Shown piece after piece: positions 34,613-46,044 of a stretch of 64,000 nucleotides of DNA. Positions within the stretch are counted from its first letter, which is position 1. Every line of letters begins with the position of its first letter. The position numbers and the translations under genes were made by a program. The notes below the pieces were generated by a model, which worked only from the letters and a program-made list of their open reading frames with translations, ran no database searches and was not told where the DNA came from. The stretch is taken from NCBI GenBank assembly GCA_023653785.1, contig JAMKCH010012727.1, positions 1 to 64,000 on the forward strand, given 5' to 3'. Source of the stretch: Ophioderma brevispina (Eukaryota > Echinodermata > Ophiuroidea > Amphilepidida > Ophiodermatidae).

Positions 34613-34879
34613 CACCGCTTAGCTAACCTGCTACCTGCATACCCTGGGGTCACTTTATATTCCAAGGTGGATATAATGCTCGTGTACAAAAACGCGTAAT
34701 TAGAGTAGTTCTTGGCGATCAGGCGATGCACGCGCGTACATTGTTTAGGGTATAAAATTTTTTTTCAGATTTTCTCCTAATTTCATATGGTAGCGCGGTT
34801 GATTTTTGGTCGTTTTTTTAATTTAAGGACCCCCAGCATTGGGTCAATATGAGACTGCCGCCTGTTCAAGGTATCTGGT

Positions 34880-35100
34880 TACAGGCAAATTGCATAAACG
34901 TACTCGTTTAGGGTAGCAAAACCATATCAAAATACTTGTTTAGGGTGCATTTCTAAAAAGCCACACAAATTACTTATTTAGGGTAGCTAATTCCAACAAA
35001 GAGAATATTTAGTGTCGCAAAATCAAATCAAAATACATGTTTATGGTGGTTTTCTCGCCAAGTGCAAATACGCATTTATGTTTTGGGAAGCCGTACACGA
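34880..35100. repeat. Short degenerate tandem repeat with TTTAGGGT core
   Basis: GTTTAGGGTAGCAAAACCA and variants recur about every 40-50 bp (34906, 34943, 34976, 35007, 35038). The spacing and unit length show it is not a telomeric array. Confidence 0.6.
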
Positions 35101-36029
35101 GCAAGATATCCAATTTGGTATACAAGTACCCCCTCCCCAGGTTACATGCCCAACAATGTTATGGTGGCAATTTATGTTGCAGTAAGTCATTGTAGACTAC
35201 CCAAATGACGTAACAGAGGAAGAAGTTATAGTTTATATTTTAAAATGCCGAATCTCGAAAATTCTTGATTTGAATCAAATGTGACTATGTGGCTATAATG
35301 AACTCCGAATCAGTGCTATACACAAAATCAGAAACTATCTAGTACTTGCTGCCCTAGAGTAGCCAGTCGTAGCCTAACTTTCAAATTATTCAAATTGATT
35401 TCATTTCGCCGGACTCAGTTTAATTATTTTAGGCAAAATGGAATTAGCGAGTGTAATTCTGTTCCCGAAGGGCTCTATTTGAACCATCTTTGAGATTGAC
35501 GTTGTATTGGAACAAAATTTACTCTCAGGGTTGCACAATAGTTTAATTATAAATATTTCCTCATGAAAATCAAGTATGCATCAAAGTATTCCATGACTTA
35601 AGCATTCATCCCTTTTCATTATTCCTATTTCATCCATTTCCTATTTAATTTGACAATAAGACGCCCTTACTTAGGAACACTGCTTGTGCGTTCAGAAATC
35701 TTGGACACCAAGCCAAGCATTCCTCATTGGATTCCCAATATTAGAGGGCTTGTTCAAATTTCAAAACTTTATACCGGATATTTCTTGAAGATATTATATT
35801 AGATTTGCTTCCAGTGTTCCCCAATTGCATTAAGGGAGAGGACGAAAATATTTCATGGCATATGAACAGTTGCTATCAGATGGTATTTAATCCTGTGGCA
35901 CTTAATTGAACATTTCCTAAATTCCGGATAGGATATGTGGCTTCCTATGTGCCTAATAACTGGTGTCCAATGCTTTCTCATGGTACAAAAATGATGTAAA
36001 CTACACGAAATATATAGTATTATATAGTT

Positions 36030-39000
36030 GGGCCTTTATTGTATTCCTATGTACCACAAGACGATGTGTACATTTCACCCGCTAATGAAATATACATGCA
36101 ACAAAAAAAACGACTGGGTAGGTTGCGAAGAACCATAAACGTCTAACGCGAACACCTATTCTTACACCTGTCTATTTAAAATCTTGTCACAAGAGAGTCT
36201 CCCCAATATTGATTGATACCGTATCTTCCGCACAGAGAAATTGGGCCCAAACATTTTTATGTATATGTTTGTGTAATTTTCGTCGGCTTGACCCTTTTGG
36301 GTGTTCCTGTAATTTAAAGTGACATGAGGAGAATTTTTGACTTTACAAATTCCTCTCAATTTGAACTTGTTGTAGAACTTGCCGTAGAACACCTACCGAG
36401 TATGTTTCGAAGTTTTTTGTGCAAACAAGTAAAAAAGAAAACGGGAAAATTATGTTTTGAGCTTGCCTGCTATCGTAATCGCCTCTATAGAAAAGCATGC
36501 ATGCTTTGATTTTCTGTCATGCACGACAGAAAACACAAAATCATCATCTTATTACATAAAGACGGCGTATTCGGCTTATTTATTTCAGATGTGATCTAAA
36601 ACATCGGTAAGCATTTCAAATATGCAAAAAGCATCTCTTAAACCTTTATATTATAAATTCCAATAACGGTCATTTAGATTTAAATACTTGTGACCATATA
36701 GGCTTTGGTCAAGTCTTTCTCTTTAAGAGCGCCCTCTTGCCGTTGAGTCTGTGAAAAGATTAGCTCTTAGGTCATGTCGGTTGTTGATGCCGATTTGAAT
36801 TTACTGTTGCTGTTGACAAATGGCTGAGATGGCATGTCCCCTACCCCCATGAAATCTGAGTTCGAAAAAAAATGGGGGCGATTCTTTCTGGAAATGTCAT
36901 CGTGTCTCTTAAATTTTTATGGATTATGGAAGGAAATGATGTAAATTTTGTCCGTTTCCTATAGTATTATTTACGGCATGATTTTTGCTCTACTTTGTAT
37001 CCAAAACTGTGCCATTTGATTGGTTTGAAAAATTACATTTTCACATTTAATATCAACTATCGCTGATTTTAGCATACTACTTTAGACATATTTTTAGTAA
37101 TTTCAAAGTTGGTTACAACGCGAAATCCAACCACAATATAACTTGACCTAATCTAATTTACGCATTTTTCATAGCGGACATTCGAAATTAGTTTTGTTAC
37201 TGAAAAGTTTTGTGGTGACCTGCGCTTTGACTGTTCAAAACTATTCTCTTACATTATATCGTTCAGTTCTATATTATGTGAAAATATTCAATCATGTGTA
37301 GGATAGTTTCATAGCCATTTCTCTTTTCTAGAGGCTAAAATGATTTGATATAAATGTATTGATTAAGAGCTATTGATTTGTAAAATATGACTGCAAAGGA
37401 AATTTAATTGATTATGAATAAAACTTCAGCTGGATAGCCGCAATGAATGTATCCGCAAAGAAAATGAGAGCAATACCATCTGCCTGCAACTATTCAAATG
37501 CCTTGAAACTATCTGGGGAAACAATTGGATGTTTAAATAGTGAATGTTAAGGGGGAAGTGCGTATCTCAATGGACGGTGAACGTGTAGTGTCATATCTTC
37601 TTAAATGTAGAACCTGTAACGTATTATTCTTTAAAGCCTTCTTTAAAATACTGATATTTACTTATTTCTTCGCTTAAATCGAGATTTAGTTTCAAATTTG
37701 AAAAAAAAAAAAAAAATCTGTCGATATTTGGCCCAGTATATTAAAAACAAAATCACTTATTTAAACTTTCTCTTTTGGAAGTATATGAAAAGAAATGCTG
37801 AAAAGTCGTTTTTTTGATGAACTTCTTTAGAGGTATTTTATATGAGACTTAAAACACTTTTTGCGACGGATCGTTGTGAAACCATGCTTGGTACAAAGCA
37901 CAAAGAACCTTCGTAGAGCCATCTGATACATCGATGGTTCAAAATCAAATGAATAAATAAATAGCTAGGTATGTAGAAGATAGACCCACTCGCACGTATA
38001 CGAGCACCTAAAATGTTTGAAATGTTTTTGTTTATTTGTCATAGCCTTTAGGATTTGTCTCAGGTCAGAAGCAGACAGGAAAAACAAGAAAAAACATTAA
38101 CATCTATGTATTTGCGCAGATATTAAAAGAAACTATAGTGTGGTCATTTGTCATTGTCCCGAGGAAAACAGTCCGTACCCTGGAGTACCACGTAACCTAA
38201 GTTCATGTAATATTGCTGCGCCACATACTCTGTATTATGTCGATGCATGCGTCACTCTAATGTGTAAGATGTTTTATATCTCGCAGTTTTACTTTAGACA
38301 TATTGCTGAACCTGTTTTTAGACCCGCAGTCCGATTCGTGTGCAGCCCTTGGCTCTTCTACCCAGACAGAGAATAATGATCTGTCGGGTATTATTGCTAT
38401 AAATGCTTCCGGTTCCTTTATGAGCAGCTCCCGAAGCAGCCCTTATATAAGCTAAATTAACTTAAACGAGTTTTATCTTACACTCTTATTAATTTGACCT
38501 TGTATATTGAAAGGATGTACGTGAAAGAGAGATTGATGGTTAGGAACGCATGAAATATATAGTCAAATGGTGCTGGAGGAAGAATAACTGATATGATTGA
38601 AATGATTCCTTTCGAAATTGATTATGTAATTGCATTTTAATCGCAGTTAACTCTAAAATTTTGTTATGATCGTTTGAGGTCATCTTTGAAGACCTATTTT
38701 AAGCAAGTTAAGCAACCATAAAATTATAAAAGCACATTCCCACATGAGACAGGACCTAATCGCATGTTCTGTGTGTACATCGGATCATATCTTCCAATGA
38801 CCTAACACAAAAGACATTCTTTTGAACAATAGTGCTGCGAAGGGGTTTTTTTTTTTGGTCTCAGAAGTATAACAATGCACTTTATTTGCCTTTACGACCG
38901 AGGACAGAAGCTTTGATGTCTATGGAAATATTAGATGATACAAAACTGTGTGTGTGTGTGTGTGTGTATGTGTGTGTTTGAACCCCATGCAAATATTAAT

Positions 39001-39170
39001 TTGGAAAACTTTCTTTTAAATGAGTACTTTTGGAAATTACCTTACTTTGAAAATGATGTAAAATGTCATTCTTTCACACAGATGGTAATCAGAAAGTGTT
39101 GTGCATCAAATTCGACGGAGAGTTGAGAGTTTAAATTAATTGACTGGATTTAATTTTTAAAAATACAGCT
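36030..39170 (+). repeat. Segmental duplication, block Z, unit 1
   Basis: Collinear with 46740-52220. Matching landmarks include TACCACAAGACGATGTG/TACCACAAGACAATCCGATG, GATTGATACCGTATCTTCCG, CAGCTGGATAGCCGCAATG, the CCGTACCCT region near 38170, and the GT-repeat block near 38945. Divergence is uneven, with one very conserved island at 37427-37525. Confidence 0.8.
37427..37525 (+). other. Highly conserved island in block Z (possible exon remnant)
   Basis: Over about 95 bp this is identical to 49190-49288 except for one base (G versus A at the codon before CAACTATTC), far more conserved than flanks. An AG acceptor-like TTCAG precedes CTGGATAGC. In the frame starting at that CTG both copies read ECIRKENESNTICLQLFKC, and the single difference is synonymous. 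The frame ends at a stop soon after in both. A GTGAGT donor-like site follows in the second copy at about 49346. No homologue is recognised, so exon status is speculative. Confidence 0.3.
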
Positions 39171-39179
39171 TTCACGGAA

Positions 39180-39650
39180 TGCATGTGTCGTCTGCCGTTA
39201 CGGCGGTCCGGTAAGTACGTAATTCCTGTTTCTAAAATTTAAAAAAAAAAGTTGGCGTAGTGTTTGAAAATTCTCAAGACTGGAATAATACCGAAAGGCA
39301 TTGTGGGAAAAATGGATTCGCCCGTAGAGATTGCGTGTTAACTTTTCCGTGTCTGCGAGTACCGAAGTACCCGACAAAAACGTTCAATTTTCTCGCTAGG
39401 TTCTATAGGTTCAGACCCAATTACGATACATATTTAAAACAAAACATAGTAACGGACCCTCTGATGCCAAAACTTCCATAGAACCCCTCCGTTTTCCGGA
39501 GATATTTGAGATTTTAGTTTCATGTACACACATTCTCTATGACGGACTGATAACGTTTAATCTCTCGCGCAGTACCAATTTAGATAACATCTTTCGCAGT
39601 CTGTGACACAGACTACACACTTTCCGGACCCGCCGTAGTCTGCCGTCGCG
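39180..39650. other. Interval without recognisable gene
   Basis: Present only in unit 1 of the duplication as far as I can see. No domain seen. Confidence 0.4.
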
Positions 39651-39654
39651 TTTG

Positions 39655-40080
39655 GGAATGAGCACAAAGGTCACATGAGGTCACCAACATTTGCGACACT
39701 ACCCAAGGACCATTGTATCTAAGTGTCATGAAAATCGAAAGCATAGGCATAGGTGGATATAGGTGGATGAACGAAGCAATTTTATAATTCTGACTATGTG
39801 GGGGCCACAAAGGTCACATGAGGTCACCAAGGTCACATGAGATCACCCACATATGGGACACTACCCAAAGACATTGTATCCAAGTGTCATGGAAATTGAT
39901 CAACATATGTGGATACACCAAGCAATTTTATAATTCTGACCATTTGGGGCCATGACCTGTAGATGACCTTTAACCCCGTTCGTGAGAGGGGAACTGTGAT
40001 GTGGGTCACTACCCAAGGACCATTACATGTAAGTGGCATGAAAATGTGTGCATGTATGTGGAAGCGGGTAATTATGATTA
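39655..40080 (+). repeat. Tandem repeat (three units) with DR4-like AGGTCA pairs
   Basis: Units share AAAGGTCACATGAGGTCACC, CACTACCCAAGGACCATTG, AAGTGTCATGAAAAT and CAATTTTATAATTCTGAC, starting near 39667, 39810 and 39950. Direct repeats of AGGTCA with a 4-bp spacer CATG occur at 39668-39683 and 39811-39826, and an AGGTCA/AGATCA version at 39830-39845. Confidence 0.75.
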
Positions 40081-40091
40081 GGGTTAACATT

Positions 40092-40403
40092 TAAATAAAT
40101 AAAATAAAATAAATATCGACATTTATATAGCGCATTTCACAATCTATCAAAGCGCTTTACATTTATTCCGCTGCCACTAGAATATGTCAGCTGCCTAACA
40201 AATGCCCAAGGCATACTCATACTATGGGCGGCGCTCAATGGACAATATTCCTTACAGCTCCCCATTTTGCACCTGGGTGGAAAGAGGCAAGCGAGGTAAA
40301 GTGCCTTGCCCAAGTGCACAACACATTGGCCTCAGCGGGACTCGAACCCAGGACTTTTGGGCCATGAGTTGGTCGTTGTATCCACTGGACCACATGTGCC
40401 CTC
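40092..40403 (-). mobile_element. tRNA-derived SINE, near full length
   Basis: On the - strand it starts GAGGGCACATGTGGTCCAGT (40403), has a B-box CTGGGTTCGAGTCCCGC near 40350, a body with GGGCAAGGCACTTTACC and CCACCCAGGTGCAAAATGGG, then GCGCTTTGATAGATTG and a (TTTTA)n-type tail ending near 40092. Head, body and A/T-rich 3' tail in this order define a SINE transcribed by pol III and mobilised by a partner LINE. Confidence 0.8.
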
Positions 40404-40559
40404 ACATTTGGGTCAACAATTTTACCACAGACGCACAGACCGGTACACAGACTTTGTACACAGGCCCACACACTAGCAAAGCAATCCCTATTGCCTATTG
40501 CAATCCCTATTGCCATCTTGCCACCACAGATGACTGTCAATTTGTGTGAACACGTTTTC

Positions 40560-41660
40560 TATGGAGCGTGAACTGCGCAGAACAGCTCCACTAAGATGAG
40601 ATAGCGATTTATTCCGTATTAAAATACGTGTTCACATAATTTGGCACTCCACAACTCTATGCAGACGACACAAAAAAGGACTTCCGATTTGTGCTGGTAT
40701 AGTTTGGGGGCAGTTGTCATTGTTTTATTTCTACTTCATAAGTTGGGCCAAAATTGATTTTGTATAGATTTAAGGACATCACAGAGAATCATTTCTAACT
40801 TGTTGTGAAATTATCCAGGATTACTTCTTGCCATGGTAACATCCTAATTTGGCCTGACTCAATAGAGTGCAATGGACATGGATTTACATTCGAGTGTTAC
40901 CATGGTAACGAGAGATCCTAGATAGGACAAACTATTTTGAATATGAATTAGATTGGAGAAAAGATCAATTTGAGACCATTTGCATCGAAATCCATGGTTT
41001 TGTTTGCATTTTTTACCCCTGTAGACCAAAATATTGACCTTGACCTTTTTGCTAATAACTCCTGGACGATCCATCCCAGAAAGGGCAAACTATACCTTTC
41101 TGAATCCTTACGACGAAAGAAACACATTGGTGAGGATTTTTGCAACAATATCATCAATTTGACATTTGATCCCTGTACAAACTTTAATGGCACCCTCAGA
41201 TGGACACTGACAATTTCGCAACAAGTAGCAACTGGTTCTCTGTGTGATAATTTTTGGCCACATAACATGAAGTAGGAGACAGCTGCCTCATGACTATTAA
41301 GATCATTGCTATTTTGATTTACATTAAGAATGATACCAATTAAAGGGACATAACACGCTAATTTTTAGTTTACATATGTGATAAATAATGTTGAAACGAT
41401 TCTCAACATTGATGATATTACAAGAAATTAGTTAGCTTATTAGAAGATAAAAATGAAATCGGGAACTGATGGGCGCATCCATGTTACCAATAATCTCACG
41501 GCCATAGTGACGTTTCAGCCATCTCACGGCCACTGCTACGTCATGTCTATAGTTTGTCCCATGATGATTGTCAAAACAAAGTAATTTACTTTTGAGTATC
41601 TATATAACATGTCTAATAGGTTTATATGCCTTTGAATCGACGCACATCTGCAGTGATTAT
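40560..41660. other. Interval without recognisable gene; end of block Z
   Basis: 41280-41410 matches 52230-52322 (TTGCTATTTTGATTTACATT and TTGATGATAT landmarks), continuing the segmental duplication. The overlapping short frames on both strands at 40948-41275 have no recognisable domain. Confidence 0.4.
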
Positions 41661-41666
41661 ATTCCA

Positions 41667-42000
41667 ATAACTACTTCACATATTAACCTCAATACAAATA
41701 ACGAGTAGGTCTCCTTACTTTGGATGTAACGATTTTACCACAAAGAGCCAATTGAAGTCCCACCTGTCCCACATCACCGTTCAGCTGGCCAGATAGCAAA
41801 ATAGTGTCATTCCAAGGTACGCATTGAAGGTCTCAATTGATCTTACGCGGGGAATTGTATAGCATGTGGCATTGAGGGACTCTAATATGAATGGCTCTAC
41901 TCGAGCATTACATGCTGAATAGCGTTTCGGTTGACATTTAGTCCCGCTTTTTAAAATCTTAGAATACAGTGACATTTTGTGAGATACACTATATAATCCA
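41667..42000. repeat. 334-bp direct repeat, copy 1
   Basis: Appears identical to 42204-42537 (offset 537 bp), from ATAACTACTTCACATATT to CACTATATAATCCA. A 19-A run follows directly. The identical 64-codon frames on the - strand in both copies reflect the duplication and show no domain. Confidence 0.9.
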
Positions 42001-42019
42001 AAAAAAAAAAAAAAAAAAA

Positions 42020-42172
42020 GGGATATAATTGCATACTTGGAGGCATTAATAAAGTAATATATGGATAAGCGGGGCCACTGTGAGCACTCGCGCTAAAGCG
42101 CTCGTGCTCACAGTGGCCCCGCTAATGCATATGTTAATTTATTAATGCCTCCAAGCATACAATTATATCCCC
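42020..42172. mobile_element. 153-bp foldback / hairpin element
   Basis: The left arm GGGATATAATTGCATACTTG is matched by CAAGCATACAATTATATCCC at the right end. Further in, GGAGGCATTAATAAA matches TTTATTAATGCCTCC and GCGGGGCCACTGTGAGCAC matches GTGCTCACAGTGGCCCCGC, with the centre at CGCTAAAGCG (about 42091-42100). It is preceded by a 19-A run and sits between the 334-bp repeats. Confidence 0.85.
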
Positions 42173-42203
42173 GAATGCACTCCACTAATGCCTTATCCTA
42201 TAC

Positions 42204-42537
42204 ATAACTACTTCACATATTAACCTCAATACAAATAACGAGTAGGTCTCCTTACTTTGGATGTAACGATTTTACCACAAAGAGCCAATTGAAGTCCCAC
42301 CTGTCCCACATCACCGTTCAGCTGGCCAGATAGCAAAATAGTGTCATTCCAAGGTACGCATTGAAGGTCTCAATTGATCTTACGCGGGGAATTGTATAGC
42401 ATGTGGCATTGAGGGACTCTAATATGAATGGCTCTACTCGAGCATTACATGCTGAATAGCGTTTCGGTTGACATTTAGTCCCGCTTTTTAAAATCTTAGA
42501 ATACAGTGACATTTTGTGAGATACACTATATAATCCA
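42204..42537. repeat. 334-bp direct repeat, copy 2
   Basis: Apparently exact copy of 41667-42000. Flanks differ (CTTATCCTAT before, CTAAAATTCT after), so the similarity ends sharply at both sides. Confidence 0.9.
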
Positions 42538-43369
42538 CTAAAATTCTAACATTCCATCACACACCTGCTTTATTTGTTGGCAACATGGCCGCTCCCATCA
42601 ACCCAGCGAGAAAAATAACCAAAGCGTAGCGTGATGATCTCCTTTAATAATATTTCTTGCCTTCTGTGTAAAAGAATTCCTTTCTCGACCTTCTCCTCAA
42701 AATAGATAATTTTATAAAAGAAATTACCAAAATTTAATGAAAGCTTTCTAAATGAATAGTTTATGAGAGGACCCACCAAGGGGGTGAAACGCAATCAAAA
42801 CCAGTCGTCCGTGACGGGCGCTGACATTTTGAATATTGCACGGAATAATATCAGTTTGGGTGCTTGTATACAACATAATGTCAATTCGATACAAACAATC
42901 CGCCCAAAAATACAGGGTGTTGATGTTGGGCGCATTGGTGGGTATAAATTTTGGGCCACCTCATGGCCACGCACGATAAATGAAACATCAGACTCGTCTT
43001 GGATTTAAAATAAATACCCGCCTCAATGATACGATCTTTTTGCACCTAAGCGCGCATTGCATATGAGAAAAAAGAGTATCTGAGCACAATGATCCAGGTA
43101 CACTATTTATTACACTGGGCCCCTCTAACACATACATTAATTTGTATCACTACCTATTAGTGTATATTCAAGCGGCACCCACAGTATGTGGAAGAAGCGG
43201 AGGCAGCCATTGCTTTCTATTGTTGGTACTCTATGTTTTCTTTGTGGTCGGCAAAACATGCGAGACGGTGAATTTCTAAAGATTACGTAACGTTTTGCCT
43301 CTCTATCTTATAGGACTAAACCTCTTTGGGACCCACACAAAAAACACGTGATTACGAGCACTGAAGTGA

Positions 43370-44870
43370 TTCCTTATATAGGAATATACAGGAATGTGTT
43401 CTAACTTCAGCATACGTTTTCTTAAAATAAGAAAGATGCATTCACAAAATTATTATATCAAAAGCCCTTAAATGTCCACTTAAACAAAAATAAGTTGAAA
43501 AGATTTATCAGTACTGTGTGCATTGATAACTAACTGGTGTCTTATGAGCTATGTTCTTCTCTCAATATTGGCTGTATAATAAACCGAAAGATTCCTCGAG
43601 GCTACAATGCACGTAATCTAAGCTATGGAATTTCACATTGGGGAATTTGTCAAGATGACATAGGATTTCTTATGTCTCAGGTGGATAAAGAAAGTGAAAA
43701 AAGACACTGCCTCGATTGTTCGCGTATAAAGTTAGAGCGTTTTGTGTTTCATTATGTCCCAATCAGGTTTCTTTCAATCCCAGGATATTTAACAAAACAA
43801 GGAAGAAGAAAAGAAAGCAGAAAAAACAAAACAGAAATGATCTATCAATACTAACGACATAAGCTTTCTTCAGCAATTTTATTTTAAATCAGAAGTTGAC
43901 TTTCTGTTCATTCTTCAAATTTCAACTTGGCAAGTGCCAACATAATTAACGTTTGTCTCATATTCAACTGAGTTTGATTGAGCTTAAGCAATTTTACCAG
44001 AAGTTTGAGACAAAATGCTCCCTGATAGTTTTCGTATTGAATTGTTGCTGTGTAGCCTCTCAGTCTTATCTGTCGTATATACAAGTCGTACAAGTACATA
44101 ATAGAACTGAAGTGGAATACGCTTTCAGTTTGTGAACCACTTTGTTGTGCCAAAGACTCTGCATATAATGCAACTGCGACAAGTTGGATTGCTCCGGAAT
44201 ATAAAAGTAACGAAATTCCCATATAGATAACAGAATATGAACTGCAAAATCCAAATGTTTTTGTAACTTAGTACAAACAGGAAAATTCTCAAAATGAAAC
44301 TTTTAAAATTTAAACACTCCCAATAGGCTTGAAGACAATTTTACATTTCTCAGGTGGATCGTTTTAAAGCTGTTTGACTTTGCGCTTATACTACTGAACC
44401 TAGATCTAAATCCCCATAGCCAGTTCAATACCTCCCTGAACTCATTCCTATACCTGTAGCATCAGTGGTGGTTTGCTTGCAATTCTAACCAATTAGCGTA
44501 ATGCTGATTTACGTCGAATAACGCTTATTATTGTGATGCCTGCTTGCTATGACATTGATTGTCAATGGCACTCTTAGCCCACTTTTAGAGGTCAGATTCT
44601 TTAAATGTGTATGCGGGCAGGCTACTTCAATAATACAGTGTAAACTATGGTAAAATACAAAGCTGATACACCAATCATCAGTGGCAAGAAAGAAAACAAA
44701 GAAGAGAATAAAAAAAAAAAGAATTACAGAAAAAAAATTAGGCAAAACAGTTGAAAGATTGACATGTATTGCATAGGAAAATGCCTGCCTCGACATAATA
44801 TATTTCCCCAATTTTCGGGATCGAATTTGCTCCAACAGCACAATACTGGCACATTTTCATAAAATAAGAA
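43370..44870 (+). repeat. Segmental duplication, block C, unit 1
   Basis: Collinear with 52595-54370: shared landmarks CTTATGAGC, CACATTGGGGAATTT, CCCAGGATATTTAACAAAAC, GAAATGATCTATCAATACTA and CCTATACCTGTAGCATCAGT. A 105-codon frame at 43537-43854 on the + strand is open here but broken in the second copy, so I do not call a gene. Confidence 0.8.
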
Positions 44871-44979
44871 ATTTCTTCAATTTGCTCCCCATATGAATAT
44901 ACAGATATATTTTATACATAAAAATAACATAACAAATAGATAGGGGCAGAGGCTAAAGACATTGAGGTAATTTGCAGGC

Positions 44980-45440
44980 TAACTTTATGTTTGCCATTAA
45001 TTTCAATTAACAAATGTGTCTATTACATGAATATCACAGACTCGTACTCATTGCTATTAAAACCACAAATGTGACAGACCGGTCAAACAAGGTGGATGTG
45101 TGGGAATCAACTCCGGTGCGTGTTTTCTTGTGTTAAACGTCATTTCCGTCGTATGCTGAATAAAATCACTCCGGAGAGATTTATTATAAAATCGTTCTGT
45201 TTACCCGTAAGGGCGCTGAATTGGGCTTAATCAATTCAGGTGAGGGCTAATGCATATCCCAACGTCCCTAGAGGAAAATCTGACAATTGCCTCAAAAAGT
45301 GAGGTAACGGTATTTTTGTTGTCAGATCTAGGAGAATTTTCCTACTAATCAAGGCAGAGGTCCGCTCCGTGATTTTTTTTGTCAGGTGGGTTTTTAAGGT
45401 TTACGGGACGTTAGGAAATATAAAAGCTTTACAACCATGC
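44980..45440 (+). repeat. Segmental duplication, block X, unit 1 (contains a MITE)
   Basis: Matches 58220-58500: ATCAACTC, GTGCTGAATAAA-type, CTCCGGAG and TTCAGGTGAGGGCTAA landmarks. The MITE at 45258-45415 is absent from the other copy. Confidence 0.7.
45258..45415. mobile_element. MITE of the AACGTCC family, copy 2
   Basis: Starts CCCAACGTCCCTAGAGG and ends CGGGACGTTAGGA. Flanked by CATAT and AATATA. The paralogous site near 58473 (ACACATGTAAAAGC) lacks it. Confidence 0.8.
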
Positions 45441-45542
45441 AAAAATATCAATTTTGAACAATCTTAAGGGCGGACTATTTTTTTTCAAAAGTGCAAGTGT
45501 CTCTTTATGCTACAAGCACAATCTGACAATGTGAATTTACTG

Positions 45543-45620
45543 GAGGAGCGTGGCACATTGATTAAGGTCTTGGCTTTTGGTGCAGAAGGTATGAGGTTCA
45601 AACCTCGGTAGGACCGTCAA
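45543..45620 (+). repeat. tRNA-derived SINE head in block Y
   Basis: A-box-like TGGCACATTGATTAAGG and B-box-like GAGGTTCAAACCTCGG at tRNA-like spacing. The paralogue at 56585-56660 is more decayed, so the SINE predates the duplication. Confidence 0.6.
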
Positions 45621-45691
45621 AAAATCAATTATTCCGCTCTTCCCATTGTTAAATCTTAAAGACGTGCTATCTTTGGCGTCTAGTTGTCAGG

Positions 45692-46044
45692 TTAGGGATG
45701 GCGCGATTTAAGTCTATAAATTTTTCATCTTGATAGAACGGCCTTCACCCCAAAACCCCATCTGTAAAGTTTCACGCCGATATTTCAACCCGTTTTGATG
45801 TGAGAGCTAAAAACGTGATTTGTAATCCCCACAGAGTGCTGTGTAAAATAATATTGGTTGACCAAAATGGAGCATATTTTCGCTCATAACATCCAAACCA
45901 AACATCCTTTAGCCCTAAGATTTCACAGGGTAAATTAGAAAAATATATAGTAGCTTTCTTCTGATACCAAAATGTTGACCACTTCCGGTAAAATCTGGGG
46001 CTTCTGGGGACGAGGCTATTAGCGATAGGGCCATGGACCTTTAA
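45692..46044. mobile_element. TTAA-MITE, copy 2
   Basis: Begins TTAGGGATGGCGCG (TTAA mutated to TTAG) and ends CCATGGACCTTTAA. It interrupts block Y: the paralogue at 56820-56845 has only CTAAACCCCCTTAA at this point. Confidence 0.8.

Noticed and set aside
34880..35100. Telomere-like TTTAGGG repeats
   Set aside because: The motif occurs once per 40-50 bp within longer units rather than as a head-to-tail hexamer or heptamer array.
42587..42640. ATG in good context (AACATGGCCGC) as a gene start
   Set aside because: The frame stops after about 15 codons and no splice donor or downstream exon could be supported.
43537..43854. 105-residue + strand open frame in block C
   Set aside because: The paralogue at 52937-53250 is broken by indels and stops, and no domain is recognised.
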